NCBI RefSeq assembly: GCF_001641755.2
Contig: NZ_LRFG02000002.1
Coordinates: 496,001-560,000 of the forward strand
Length of the DNA: 64,000 nt
DNA from: Microbulbifer flavimaris
Lineage (GTDB): Bacteria > Pseudomonadota > Gammaproteobacteria > Pseudomonadales > Cellvibrionaceae
Direction of reading: 5' to 3'
A program made the translations under genes and the position numbers. Below, piece by piece: positions 25,226 to 34,664 of the stretch. Each line of letters opens with the position of its first letter. Position 1 is the stretch's first letter. The notes beneath the pieces are model-generated. The model made no database searches and was not told the origin of the DNA. It worked only from the letters and a program-made list of their open reading frames with translations.

Positions 25226-27661
25226 ATGATGATAGCCAAACCCCTAATGCGCACGTGCGCACTGATTGGCCTGGTAGGTGCTGGAGTTTTCCAGGCCGCT
25301 GTGGCCCGTGACTATATCGAACACACCCTGGACGGTGACGTTCTGAACCTCAGGCTCAGCGACGCGCAGGTGTCACTCACCCCGCTCAACGACGCGGCCA
25401 TCGAGGTGCATTATCAACGCGAGGGCGTCAAACAACTGCCTTCGTTCGCCATTGCCTCGAATGATCATGCAGACGTCGATACTCACCTGGAGGAAACTCC
25501 TGATCAACTGATTTACGAACTCGGCGACCTCACCGCAGTGATCCAGAAGTCGCCGTTTGCGATTCAGTATTTTCGCGGTGAGGAGCCGTTGATCCAGGAG
25601 GAGAGCGGCTTTTTCGCCACCGAAACCATCCGCGGTTTCCGCTTCACCCTGGAAGAGGACGAGAAGCTGATTGGCGGTGGCCAGCGGGTGCTGGGTATGG
25701 ATCGCCGCGGTAAGCGGCTGCCGCTGTATAACCGTGCTCATTACGGTTACACCACTGAATCCGAGCAGATGTATTTCAGCCTGCCGGCGGTCATGAGCAG
25801 TAACAAGTATGTGCTGCTGTTCGATAACAGCGCCACCGGCCACATGGACCTGGGTGCCAGCCGCGCGGACCTGCTCCAGTTCGAAGCGATGGCTGGCCGC
25901 ACCGCCTACATCGTGGTGGCGGGTGAGAGCTATCCAGAGCTGATCGAGAACTACGTCGACGTCACCGGCAAGCAGCCACTGCCGCCGCGCTGGGCACTGG
26001 GCAACTTTGCCTCCCGCTTCGGCTACCGCAGTGAAGAGGAAGTCAGGGCGACGGTCGACAAGTTTGCCGAGGAGGATTTCCCTCTCGATGCCGTCGTGCT
26101 CGACCTCTACTGGTTTGGCCCCGACATCAAGGGCCATATGGGTAACCTGGACTGGGATCGCAATACCTTTCCGCAGCCGGAAAAAATGATGGCCGATTTC
26201 AAGGATCGTGGCATCAACACCATCCTGGTCACCGAGCCATTTATTCTCACTACCTCCAAGCGCTGGGACGAAGCGGTGGAGAACAACGTACTGGCCAAAA
26301 ACCTTGCCGGAGAGCCCAAGCGCTTCGATTTCTATTTTGGCAACACTGGCCTGGTGGATGTTTTCTCCGGGGAGGCTGGCGACTGGTTCTGGAATGTCTA
26401 CGACGGCCTGCTGAAGCAGGGGGTCGGTGGCTGGTGGGGTGACCTGGGTGAGCCCGAAGTTCATCCTTCCGACACCGTACACAAGATTGGTATGGCCGAC
26501 GAAGTACACAATGCCTACGGTCACACTTGGGCGCAGCTACTGCACGACAAGCAGACAGCCCAGTACCCCGAGCGCCGCCCGTTTATCATGATGCGCGCCG
26601 GCTTCCCCGGTTCACAGCGCTACGGCATGATCCCGTGGACCGGCGATGTGGCCCGCGAGTGGGGCGGCCTCAAGCCGCAGGTAGAACTCGCCCTGCAGAT
26701 GAGCCTGCTCGGTTTCGGTTACACCCACTCCGATCTGGGCGGCTTTGCCGGTGGCGAGGAGTTTGATCGAGAGCTCTATATCCGCTGGTTGCAGTACGGT
26801 GTCTTCCAGCCGGTCTACCGCCCCCACGCGCAGGATCACATTGCGTCAGAACCGGTCTTCCACGATCGCAAAACCCGCGATATTACCCGCGAGTTCATCA
26901 AGCTGCGCTACCGCTTGTTGCCTTATAACTACACGCTGGCGTTCGAAAACAGCCAGACCGGCCTGCCACTGATGCGCCCGCTGTTTTTCTCCGATGAAAG
27001 CAACCTGGAGCTGATCGACTACAAGGACGCCTACCTGTGGGGCAACGACTTCCTGGTAGCACCAGTTACCGATGCCGATATCGATGAGGTGACAGTGAAG
27101 CTGCCCGGCGGTGTCTGGTTCGACTACTGGAATGACGAGCAACACAGCGGCAACGAAACAAAAGTCGAGGTAGACCTGGAGACCATCCCCGTGCTGGTCA
27201 GAGCCGGCGCCTTTATTCCCACCATCGACGATATTGCCACTACCCGCGACTATTCCAGCGAACAGCTGACGCTGGATTATTACGCCCACCCCACGGCAGT
27301 AGAGTCGGAGAGCTATGTCTACGAAGATGACGGCAACACCGTCGACGCCTTCAACCGCGACCGCTACGCCAAGCTGAAGTTCTCTGCCAGGCGCGACGCC
27401 GACGGCATCCGTTTCGATTTCCATCGCGAGGGCGGTGGCTACGAGGGCGAGCCGTCACAGCGTTCCATCAGCCTCAATATTCACAACTGGACCGTGCCCG
27501 CCTCTCAGGTACAGCTCGGCGATCGGGCGATCGAAATCCATCAACGGGAAAGGGATTTCGAGCGCGCAACCGAGGGGGCCTGGCTGGACGCGCGCGCAAA
27601 CCAGCTGCATGTGAAATTCTCCTGGGGTTACAGCCCCCAGTCACTGATGGTCAGCCACTAA
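25226..27661 (+). CDS. exported GH31 alpha-glucosidase
   Basis: 811-residue enzyme with a signal peptide ending near VARDYIE (about residue 28). It has the GH31 layout: N-terminal beta sandwich, (beta/alpha)8 barrel beginning LPPRWALGNFASRFGYRSEE, and proximal and distal beta-sandwich domains. The nucleophile is Asp406 in WWGDLGEPE. MMRAGFPGSQRYGMIPWTGD and YTHSDLGGFAG are the second conserved stretch. Such enzymes release glucose from the non-reducing ends of maltooligosaccharides. ATGs at 25226 and 25229 are both possible starts. It is the middle gene of a probable three-gene amylolytic unit. Confidence 0.92.
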   Translation: MMIAKPLMRTCALIGLVGAGVFQAAVARDYIEHTLDGDVLNLRLSDAQVSLTPLNDAAIEVHYQREGVKQLPSFAIASNDHADVDTHLEETPDQLIYELGDLTAVIQKSPFAIQYFRGEEPLIQEESGFFATETIRGFRFTLEEDEKLIGGGQRVLGMDRRGKRLPLYNRAHYGYTTESEQMYFSLPAVMSSNKYVLLFDNSATGHMDLGASRADLLQFEAMAGRTAYIVVAGESYPELIENYVDVTGKQPLPPRWALGNFASRFGYRSEEEVRATVDKFAEEDFPLDAVVLDLYWFGPDIKGHMGNLDWDRNTFPQPEKMMADFKDRGINTILVTEPFILTTSKRWDEAVENNVLAKNLAGEPKRFDFYFGNTGLVDVFSGEAGDWFWNVYDGLLKQGVGGWWGDLGEPEVHPSDTVHKIGMADEVHNAYGHTWAQLLHDKQTAQYPERRPFIMMRAGFPGSQRYGMIPWTGDVAREWGGLKPQVELALQMSLLGFGYTHSDLGGFAGGEEFDRELYIRWLQYGVFQPVYRPHAQDHIASEPVFHDRKTRDITREFIKLRYRLLPYNYTLAFENSQTGLPLMRPLFFSDESNLELIDYKDAYLWGNDFLVAPVTDADIDEVTVKLPGGVWFDYWNDEQHSGNETKVEVDLETIPVLVRAGAFIPTIDDIATTRDYSSEQLTLDYYAHPTAVESESYVYEDDGNTVDAFNRDRYAKLKFSARRDADGIRFDFHREGGGYEGEPSQRSISLNIHNWTVPASQVQLGDRAIEIHQRERDFERATEGAWLDARANQLHVKFSWGYSPQSLMVSH

Positions 27662-27670
27662 GAATTCCCT

Positions 27671-27695
27671 GCCCTTCCCCTCGCGGGTGAAGGGC
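27671..27695 (+). other. intercistronic hairpin
   Basis: GCCCTTC pairs with GAAGGGC, extended inward by CCC/GGG with one bulge. No T-run follows. It lies between the GH31 stop and the next GH13 ribosome site (AAGGAAGG), the usual place for an element that stabilises the upstream message in an operon. Confidence 0.45.
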
Positions 27696-27722
27696 GCATG
27701 AGAAAATTGCAAAGGAAGGATA

Positions 27723-29621
27723 ATGAAACTCAAAACCCTATTTGCCGCCAGCCTGATGCTCTCTGCGCTGGGCTGCAGCCAGGAAGAGCGCCCGGGCTCC
27801 GACGCGCAAAATGCACAGCCGCAGGCGGCACCCGAAGCGGTGACGCTGGTGGCAGAAAAACCGGTGATCTACCAGGTGATGACCCGCCTGTTTGGCAATA
27901 CCAACGCGACCAACAAGCCCTGGGGCACCCTCGAAGAAAATGGCGTTGGCAAGTTCAACGACATTACCCCGCAAGCCCTGGAGGAAATCCGTGCGCTGGG
28001 CGCCACCCATATCTGGTACACGGGCGCCCTGCATCATGCACTAGTCGGTGACTATACCGAGTACGGTATCAGCAACGACGACCCGGACGTGGTCAAGGGC
28101 CGTGCCGGCTCTCCCTATGCGATCAAGGACTACTACAGCGTCAACCCGGACCTGGCGGAAAATCCGGCCGAGCGCCTGCAGGAATTCCGCGACCTGATCC
28201 AGCGCAGCCACGATGCGGGCCTCAAGGTCATCATCGATATCGTGCCCAACCATGTGGCCCGCGCTTATCAGTCCCTTGACAAGCCCGAGGGCGTGCGTGA
28301 CTTCGGCGCCGATGACGATAAGTCCGTGACTTATGCCCGTGACAACAATTTCTATTACGTGGTGGGTGAGGACTTCAAAGTACCGGTGGGCGACGACTAC
28401 CAGCCCCTGAACGGCGAGGCCCACCCGCTTGCGGATGGCAAGTTTGAAGAGAGCCCGGCCAAGTGGACCGGCAATGGCGCCCGTGCCCCGCAACCGGATA
28501 TCAACGACTGGTACGAAACCGTCAAGATCAACTTCGGTGTGCGCCCGGATGACAGCAAGGACTTCCCGGAACTGCCGGAAAGCTTTGCTGAAAAGGGTTA
28601 TGAAGAGCATGCAGCCTTCTGGGCCGATAAGGATGTACCGGACTCGTGGGAGAAGTTCCGTGACATCACCCACTACTGGCTGGATATGGACGTCGACGGT
28701 TTCCGCTACGACATGGCCGGCATGGTGCCGGTGGAGTTCTGGAGCTACCTGAACTCCTCAATCAAGTCCCGCAAACCGGAAACGCTGCTTCTTGCCGAGA
28801 TCTATACGCCGGAGCGCTATCGCGATTACATCCACTTGGGCAAGATGGACTACCTCTACGACAAGGTGGGCACCTACGATGCCCTGCGTGCGGTCATGGA
28901 AGGCAAGGGTGAGATGGGCAAGGTTGTAGAAGTCCAGGAAAGCCTGACCGACATCGCCCCGCATATGCTGCGCTTCCTGGAAAACCATGACGAGCAGCGC
29001 ATCGCCAGCCCGGAATTTGCCGGCAACGCCGAGATGGGCAAGCCGGGCATGGTGGTCTCCACCGCGCTGTCCGCCGCACCCACGCTGGTCTATTTTGGCC
29101 AGGAGCTGGCCGAGCCCGCCAGTGAGGATGCCGGTTTCGGCAAGGCCAGTCGCACCACCATCTTCGATTACTGGTCAGTACCCACGGTGCGCCGCTGGGT
29201 CAACGAGGGTGCATTCGATGGTGGGCAGCTGACTGACGAGGAAAAATCACTGCGTACCTTCTATCAGAAACTACTTAACTTCTCGATCGAGAGCGAGGCT
29301 CTTCGCGGCCAGTTTGCCGACCTTCACGAGTTCAATCGCGAGCAGGGCAAGGGCTACGGGGAGCAGCAGTACGCGTTCGCCCGCTGGTCGGACAATGAGG
29401 AGCTCGTGGTCGTTGCCAACTTCTCAGGCCAGGAAAAGGATGTGACCCTGGGCTTGCCGGCTGAGCTGGTGACAGCGTGGAAGCTGGATGACGGTAGCTA
29501 TCGCCTGGTCGATCAACTGGATGAAACGACCGGGGCAGAGCTGGTCGTGAGCGAGGGCAAGGGCACCATTCAACTGCCGCTGGCACCTCTGGCAGGATAC
29601 ATCCTGAAAGTGCAGCGCTAG
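27723..29621 (+). CDS. GH13 alpha-amylase-family lipoprotein
   Basis: 632-residue protein. The N-terminus is a lipoprotein signal with lipobox LSALGC (Cys18), so the enzyme is anchored in a membrane leaflet facing the periplasm or outside. Catalytic barrel motifs: VIYQVMTRLFGNTN, DIVPNHVARAY, DVDGFRYDMAG with nucleophile Asp330, LLLAEIYTPE with acid/base Glu359, and LENHDEQRI with Asp423. The C-terminal beta domain ends LAPLAGYILKVQR. It resembles lipoprotein amylases found in starch loci of marine bacteria. Precise specificity cannot be read from sequence. Third gene of the 23.3-29.6 kb unit; a GC hairpin follows. Confidence 0.88.
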   Translation: MKLKTLFAASLMLSALGCSQEERPGSDAQNAQPQAAPEAVTLVAEKPVIYQVMTRLFGNTNATNKPWGTLEENGVGKFNDITPQALEEIRALGATHIWYTGALHHALVGDYTEYGISNDDPDVVKGRAGSPYAIKDYYSVNPDLAENPAERLQEFRDLIQRSHDAGLKVIIDIVPNHVARAYQSLDKPEGVRDFGADDDKSVTYARDNNFYYVVGEDFKVPVGDDYQPLNGEAHPLADGKFEESPAKWTGNGARAPQPDINDWYETVKINFGVRPDDSKDFPELPESFAEKGYEEHAAFWADKDVPDSWEKFRDITHYWLDMDVDGFRYDMAGMVPVEFWSYLNSSIKSRKPETLLLAEIYTPERYRDYIHLGKMDYLYDKVGTYDALRAVMEGKGEMGKVVEVQESLTDIAPHMLRFLENHDEQRIASPEFAGNAEMGKPGMVVSTALSAAPTLVYFGQELAEPASEDAGFGKASRTTIFDYWSVPTVRRWVNEGAFDGGQLTDEEKSLRTFYQKLLNFSIESEALRGQFADLHEFNREQGKGYGEQQYAFARWSDNEELVVVANFSGQEKDVTLGLPAELVTAWKLDDGSYRLVDQLDETTGAELVVSEGKGTIQLPLAPLAGYILKVQR

Positions 29622-29957
29622 CACTGCTCTCCCTCTGCCGGAAATACGGGGCACCTGCCGGTGCCCCTGACTTTCGCTTGGCTACATCTCTCAGTGCCCC
29701 GGAGCACCCACCAAGCCCCCAAACACTCACTCTCCGCAGTGCTGTTCAAATCTTTTCCAGACCAGCATCTCGATCGCGCTCAGGCCAAGTCCGCTCACCA
29801 TTGATTTCCCTCAAGGTCGACCCCACCTCTTGAGGCAGAATGGACCCCAAGTTGTCACGTGAGCCGGACATAATAGCCCTCACAGGCAGTCCGCTCCGCC
29901 GGCCTGAACCGGGCCGGATAGCTTTTTTATTTTCTTGCGTTGTAATCAGGAGGAAAC
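29622..29957. other. 336-bp intergenic region with two hairpins
   Basis: GGGGCACC-tgcc-GGTGCCCC at 29648-29667 lies 27 bases after the amylase stop but lacks a clean T-run. A second hairpin with a T-run lies near the far end and is listed separately. I see no gene and no clear promoter between them. Confidence 0.45.
29899..29928 (+). terminator. terminator-like hairpin just upstream of the Usp gene
   Basis: CCGGCC-tgaaccg-GGCCGG (29899-29917) is followed by ATAGC and six T residues. The Usp ATG is only 30 bases later behind AGGAGG. It is either the end of a transcript from upstream or a leader attenuator of the Usp gene. Confidence 0.6.
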
Positions 29958-30851
29958 ATGCAACAGCAATCCACGATCTTTGTCGTCGTCGACCCCAATG
30001 ATGAGCGCCACGTGGCTCTCGAGCGGGCAATTACCATCGCCGGGCTGCGCACGCCACAGCCACGGCTACAGATATTTGTCGCTGTCGACGGCGAAGCGGT
30101 GGATACCCGCGCGGTCAACGATCACCTGTTTCGGGACGAGTCCTGGTTCCGCGAGCAGATTCGACAGCCAGTGGCGGCAGCCGGCCTGGAGTGCGAAATT
30201 CAGGTGTGCTGGTCCAGTGACTGGCAGGGGGCCATCATCCAGGAATCCCGTCGCTGCAATGCGGAAATGATCTACCTGCCGGTGCACGCCAAAACCAGCC
30301 GCCGCTTCACCTTTGCCGAATCCAAGTGGCAGGTGCTCAAGCAGGCCCGCTGCCCGGTGGTGCTCATTCGCCCCGGAGCCAAAGCCCAGCGCAAGGTGGT
30401 ACTGGCGACGGTGAATTACCAGGCCAAAACCGACAAACAGCGCCAGCTCAACCGCCAGATCACTGAACGGGCCCGCTATATCGCCGCCTGTTATGGAGCC
30501 GAACTGCACCTGGTGAATGCCTTCCTGGATTCTATGCTCTACCCGGACCGTGGCGCCTTGGCCAAGCTGGCCCGCAAAACCGGCGTACCTACCGAGCGCA
30601 TTCACGTACAGCGTGGCTATACCAATGAAGTGGTGTCACGAGTCGCTGGCGAGGTCGATGCGGACCTGGTGGTGATGGGTACCCTGAACCAGTATGGAGA
30701 AACTGGGTCGCTGCTGCGCGGCAACACTGCAGAACGGGTGATCGGCGGCGTGGAAGTGGATGTGATGGTGTGCAATGAATTCACCAGCACAGAGGGCGTG
30801 GCAGATACCACCGCCCACAATACGGAAGAAAAGTTGACGGCCGTCAACTGA
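29958..30851 (+). CDS. tandem universal stress protein (UspE-like)
   Basis: 297-residue protein with two Usp domains (about 1-140 and 150-280). The first domain has TIFVVVDPNDERHVALERA and CPVVLIRPGA. The second ends in LVVMGTLNQYGETGSLLRGN followed by TAERVI, a variant of the nucleotide-binding G-2x-G-9x-G(S/T) motif. UspE-type proteins accumulate under stress or growth arrest; their direct activity is poorly defined. Good ribosome site (AGGAGG). It is monocistronic, sits inside the maltodextrin island, and ends convergently with the MalS-like amylase gene. Confidence 0.85.
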   Translation: MQQQSTIFVVVDPNDERHVALERAITIAGLRTPQPRLQIFVAVDGEAVDTRAVNDHLFRDESWFREQIRQPVAAAGLECEIQVCWSSDWQGAIIQESRRCNAEMIYLPVHAKTSRRFTFAESKWQVLKQARCPVVLIRPGAKAQRKVVLATVNYQAKTDKQRQLNRQITERARYIAACYGAELHLVNAFLDSMLYPDRGALAKLARKTGVPTERIHVQRGYTNEVVSRVAGEVDADLVVMGTLNQYGETGSLLRGNTAERVIGGVEVDVMVCNEFTSTEGVADTTAHNTEEKLTAVN

Positions 30852-30885
30852 CCGCCGCCATCGCATGAACGGGGAGCGCGGCCTT

Positions 30886-32556
30886 TTAGCCGCGCTCTCT
30901 TTCCGGAGCCAGGAGCACGAGCTCGAATCTGGTATTCAGCTTCACCTTGCCATCGCGAACAGTCACTCTTTTGTCGGAGTAGTGATCCCTCAGGCTGGTG
31001 CCGTCGGCAAAGACACCTTTCACCGAAACAGTCTTTGGCCCCCGCGGCGCATCCAGTGCTACCACTACTGAACTCTCACCCTCCAGGTTACGAGTGAAGG
31101 TGTAGGGTATTTTTGCAATCATGCGGTGCTCACCGGCCCCTACTGCAGGATGCGCCTGGCGGAACTGGCCCAGTTTCTGCCAGTGGGCAAGCAGTTCCCG
31201 TGTCTCCTCTTTCTCCAGATCCTGCCAGTTCATGGCACTGCGCAGCTGGGCGTCGCCCTTGGCTTCAGAGACGTTCAGCGGCCGCGCCAGTTCGTCACCG
31301 TAGTAGATCTGTACTGCGCCCGGCGCCAGCATCAGTTTGGTCGCCGCGGTGCGCGCCTGCTTTCGGTCACGATCGAAGGAGTTCATGTCGTCGTGGGAAG
31401 TCAGGTAGTTAAGCAGGCCAAGGCCGTCGAGGGGACCACCGTTCAGGTTCTCCGAGTAAGTGGAAAATAGGTCTTCCCAGTCTTGACCAGCACGCTGGGA
31501 GAAATCGAAATTGATCAGGCTGTCAAAGCCATAGCGGTAGAAGTCCACTTTGCGATCACCGAAGTCGTAATCGCGACCACGTGTCACACCAAAATCATTG
31601 GCGCCAAAACCGTAGACTTCGCCCACCATAAAGAAGTCATGATCGTCGAGTTCTCTCTGCGGATTTTCCGCCCGCCACTGTGCCAGTGCGTGACTCGCCT
31701 CTTTTTTCAGCAGCGTCCACACCTCTGGCTCCACATGCTTGGTGGTGTCGACGCGGAAGCCGTCCACACCGTAATCACGCACCCAGTCGGTGGCCCATTT
31801 CACCAGATAGTACTTGGGTGCACGGGGATATCCGGTACGCTCGAAAAACGCATCCAGCTCCGCCAGTTCTTGCTCCAGCCGTCCTTCGCGCTCCCACTTC
31901 TCCACCAGGTGCGGCGGCAGCTCAACCGGTTGCTCGCTCTCGGTCAGGATGTCCGGCAGGTTATCGACCAGAGTACAGCTGACGGTGCCGGCAAAGCCGG
32001 TCCAGTCACACACAGGAGTCGGGCGCACCCAGGATTTCGGAGCCAGTGGATCCTGCTCGGTCACCGGCCCGGTGTGGTTGATGACGATATCCAGCAGTAC
32101 GCGAATACCGCGGTCACGCGCTTTCTCAATCAGCTCGGCCAACTCCGCCTCGGTTCCAAAGTTCCGATCAACCGCGGTCCAATCTCTGGGCCAGTAGCCG
32201 TGATAGGCATAGGTGCGCCCAGTGCCCTCATCGGTGGAGCCCTGGATCTGCTCGTATACCGGTGACATCCAGAGGGCGTCGACCCCCAGGTCATTGAAAT
32301 AACCGGCCTCGAGTTTCTCGATCACGCCCCGGAGGTCACCGCCCATAAAACCGCGCAGGGGGTCGGCGTCATTTTTGCGGCCATAAGTGAGGTCATTGTC
32401 CGGATTGCCGTTGGCAAAGCGGTCCGGGAGCATGAAGTAGACAGTGGCGTTGCGCCAGAACGGCGCGGTTTCCGCCTTGCTCTCGGCCGACACGGCGGGA
32501 AGGCTTTGCGAAGCGGCCAGTAACAGGCCGGCACAGAGGCTGGTCAGTTTTCTCAT
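30886..32556 (-). CDS. exported alpha-amylase, MalS-like (GH13_19 type)
   Basis: 556-residue enzyme with a signal peptide (1-24). Barrel motifs: YFMLPDRFANGNPDND, DIVINHTGP (156-164), GVDGFRVDTTKH with nucleophile Asp270, FMVGEVYGFG with acid/base Glu313, and TSHDDMNSFD with Asp389. The long insertion between regions I and II, with paired cysteines (PVCDWTGFAGTVSC), fits the periplasmic MalS group, which releases maltohexaose from maltodextrins. E. coli MalS is longer at the N-terminus, so this is a related rather than identical architecture. It diverges from the esterase gene across a MalT-box region. Confidence 0.88.
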   Translation of the reverse strand: MRKLTSLCAGLLLAASQSLPAVSAESKAETAPFWRNATVYFMLPDRFANGNPDNDLTYGRKNDADPLRGFMGGDLRGVIEKLEAGYFNDLGVDALWMSPVYEQIQGSTDEGTGRTYAYHGYWPRDWTAVDRNFGTEAELAELIEKARDRGIRVLLDIVINHTGPVTEQDPLAPKSWVRPTPVCDWTGFAGTVSCTLVDNLPDILTESEQPVELPPHLVEKWEREGRLEQELAELDAFFERTGYPRAPKYYLVKWATDWVRDYGVDGFRVDTTKHVEPEVWTLLKKEASHALAQWRAENPQRELDDHDFFMVGEVYGFGANDFGVTRGRDYDFGDRKVDFYRYGFDSLINFDFSQRAGQDWEDLFSTYSENLNGGPLDGLGLLNYLTSHDDMNSFDRDRKQARTAATKLMLAPGAVQIYYGDELARPLNVSEAKGDAQLRSAMNWQDLEKEETRELLAHWQKLGQFRQAHPAVGAGEHRMIAKIPYTFTRNLEGESSVVVALDAPRGPKTVSVKGVFADGTSLRDHYSDKRVTVRDGKVKLNTRFELVLLAPERERG

Positions 32557-32653
32557 TATGGGTCTTCTGCTCTCTCATATATGGCGGTGATGGGCGTTCC
32601 AGCACTGTCGCGCCCATAAATTGACCAGCCTACTGTAAACACCAGCCAGCCTA

Positions 32654-32706
32654 TCGCATCCCCCGCTGTGGGGGCGTAGGAGGGTATGCCTTCGCGGGGC
32701 TAAGAT
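32654..32706 (+). promoter_or_regulatory. MalT-box pair between the MalS-like amylase and esterase genes
   Basis: GGGGCGTAGG (32671-32680) matches eight of ten MalT-box positions. Exactly 20 bases later comes TAAGAT (32701-32706), a 5/6 -10 match serving the esterase gene. Facing it is an inverted box (TCGCATCCCC, 32654-32663; GGGGATGCGA on the minus strand, 8/10) that could serve the amylase gene. Confidence 0.65.
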
Positions 32707-32735
32707 GACCGCTTTGTCATCTTGAGATCCCCGCC

Positions 32736-33587
32736 ATGCTTCGCCTGAATCGAGTCCAGCAAACCTCGGCAATGCTTCTGAGCCTGATTTTGCTTCTGGG
32801 CACGGGTAGTGCCTCGGCCGTAAACACTACCGCCAGCACACAGGTGCAGATACTGCCGCCCGTCCAGATGGGGCAGCTTGAGCGGGAACGGACTATCCGG
32901 GTGTATTTACCGGCCGGTTACCACACCTCCGGGCAACGCTATCCCGTCCTCTATATGCACGACGGCCAGAACCTGTTCGATGATGCCACGGCCTATGCCG
33001 GTGAGTGGGGCGTGGACGAAACCCTGGCCGCACTGCAGGCCGATCGCGGGCTCGCGCTGATCGTGGTGGGAATCGACCACGGCGGGGAAGCCCGCATCAA
33101 CGAGCTCAAGCCATTCGATCACCCCGAGTACGGCCCCGGTGAGGGCGAGGCCTACCTGCACTTCCTGGTAGAAGAGCTCAAGCCACGCATCGACACTGAA
33201 TTCCGGACACTGGCAGATCGGCAGCACACGGCCATTATGGGCAGCTCCCTCGGCGGCCTGATCTCGCACGTGGCCATTACACGCTACTCCGGGACCTTCA
33301 GTCGCGCCGGTATCTTTTCCCCCGCTTACTGGATCGCTCCAGAATTTTACCAGGAAGCCCGTCATCCCCTCCCGGCAGATAGCCGCCTTTATCTGCTGAT
33401 GGGTGGCCGTGAGGGGGATGAAATGGTGTCCAATTACCGACGCATGACCGCGCTGCTAAAGGACACCCAGGACGCAGCCATTCTCCACCGCCTGGTGCCC
33501 TCGGGTGAGCACACAGAGCAATTCTGGCGGAACGAGCTCAAAGCAGCGATCGAGTGGCTGCTTTTCCACGAGAAGTCCCCGCGCTGA
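32736..33587 (+). CDS. exported esterase of the putative-esterase/IroE-like alpha/beta hydrolase family
   Basis: 283-residue protein with a signal peptide (about 1-28, ASAVN). The fold is that of esterase D/IroE/CE1-like hydrolases: RVYLPAGYHTSGQRYPVLYM, HDGQNLFDDATAYAGEWG, and nucleophile Ser171 in MGSSLGGLISHVA. The likely His lies in LVPSGEHTEQFW. Similar proteins beside sugar-uptake genes are annotated as acyl-carbohydrate or siderophore esterases; the substrate here is unknown. Its promoter carries a MalT-like box with the spacing of a direct target, so I infer it belongs to the maltodextrin regulon. Confidence 0.82.
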   Translation: MLRLNRVQQTSAMLLSLILLLGTGSASAVNTTASTQVQILPPVQMGQLERERTIRVYLPAGYHTSGQRYPVLYMHDGQNLFDDATAYAGEWGVDETLAALQADRGLALIVVGIDHGGEARINELKPFDHPEYGPGEGEAYLHFLVEELKPRIDTEFRTLADRQHTAIMGSSLGGLISHVAITRYSGTFSRAGIFSPAYWIAPEFYQEARHPLPADSRLYLLMGGREGDEMVSNYRRMTALLKDTQDAAILHRLVPSGEHTEQFWRNELKAAIEWLLFHEKSPR

Positions 33588-33786
33588 CTGCATCGACTCA
33601 GCTTTTGCGGACTGAAGAGCCAGCCGTAACGCGGCTCCGAGCACAGTCTCCCCGACAGCTGCCCGCCACCGGGAACATTGTGCTGTAATGCGGTCTAAAG
33701 GTGCTGCAAGATGGCATATTGTTGCACCGAGCTATCGTTAAAAGGTCGACATCGCAACTGACCAGATAAAGCTGAGGAGACGGGGA

Positions 33787-34614
33787 ATGTCGCAAGAGCA
33801 GTCAAGCAGGGGATGGATACTGGGGCTGGTTGTCGTGGCCGCCATTGCAGCTGGCGCTTATTTCCTTCTACGGGGTTCGCCAGAGCCAACGCCGCCCCCG
33901 GCGCCGGTTACCGAACCAGAACCGGAACCCGCCCCGGAAGTTGATCTCGAGCCGGAGCCTGAACCAGAGCCCGTACCCGAGCCGGCACCGGCCCCGGAAC
34001 CGCAACGGGAGCTGCCCCCGCTCAACCAAAGCGATCAAGCTGCCCGGGGCGACCTGCTCAGCCTTGCACCTGATGGAGCACTGGGCCGATGGATCGTGTC
34101 AGATGAGGTAGTGCGCAAGTGGGTCGCCGCGGTGAATGCCGCATCCAGCGGCGAGATGATGGCCAAGAACCGTCCCTACAATAATCCTCCCGGCGATCTG
34201 GCCATCTCTGAGGAGGGCCCGACTGGCATGGTCCTCTCGGAAGAGAATTACCAGCGCTATGACCTGCCGGTGCGACTGTTCGCCATGGCCGATACCGGCA
34301 AGGCCATCAAACTTTACCAGTTCTGGTATCCGCGCCTGTCCGAGGCTTTTGGCGAGCTTGGTATGCGCGACAAGAACTTCCACCAGGTATTCCTGAAGGC
34401 CATCGACGTCGCCCTGGCCGCACCTGAGGCTGACCAGCCGATCCAGCTGGTGCGACCGTCGGTGTATTTCAAGTTCGCCGATCCGCAGATGGAAAAATTA
34501 CCCGGGGTGCACAAGCTGATGATTCGTATCGGGCCGGAAAATGCCGCACGGGTGAAGGAGAAGCTGCGCGAGCTGAAGGCCGCGCTGGACAACATGCCGA
34601 AGCAAAACCAGTAA
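33787..34614 (+). CDS. DUF3014 membrane-anchored protein
   Basis: 275-residue protein: one transmembrane helix near the N-terminus (about 10-29), a Pro/Glu repeat spacer (30-75, repeating PEPEPxP units), then a globular DUF3014 domain (80-270). The domain contains LGRWIVSDEVVRKWVAAVNA, NYQRYDLPVRLFA and KLYQFWYPRLSEAFGELG. The topology, anchor plus stiff spacer, suggests a periplasmic domain held off the inner membrane. Family function is unknown. Good ribosome site (GAGGAGACGGGG). Confidence 0.82.
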   Translation: MSQEQSSRGWILGLVVVAAIAAGAYFLLRGSPEPTPPPAPVTEPEPEPAPEVDLEPEPEPEPVPEPAPAPEPQRELPPLNQSDQAARGDLLSLAPDGALGRWIVSDEVVRKWVAAVNAASSGEMMAKNRPYNNPPGDLAISEEGPTGMVLSEENYQRYDLPVRLFAMADTGKAIKLYQFWYPRLSEAFGELGMRDKNFHQVFLKAIDVALAAPEADQPIQLVRPSVYFKFADPQMEKLPGVHKLMIRIGPENAARVKEKLRELKAALDNMPKQNQ

Positions 34615-34664
34615 TGTGAAGCGTGCCGTACTGGCTTGGCCGGCAGGCTCTGGCGGAAGCAGCG

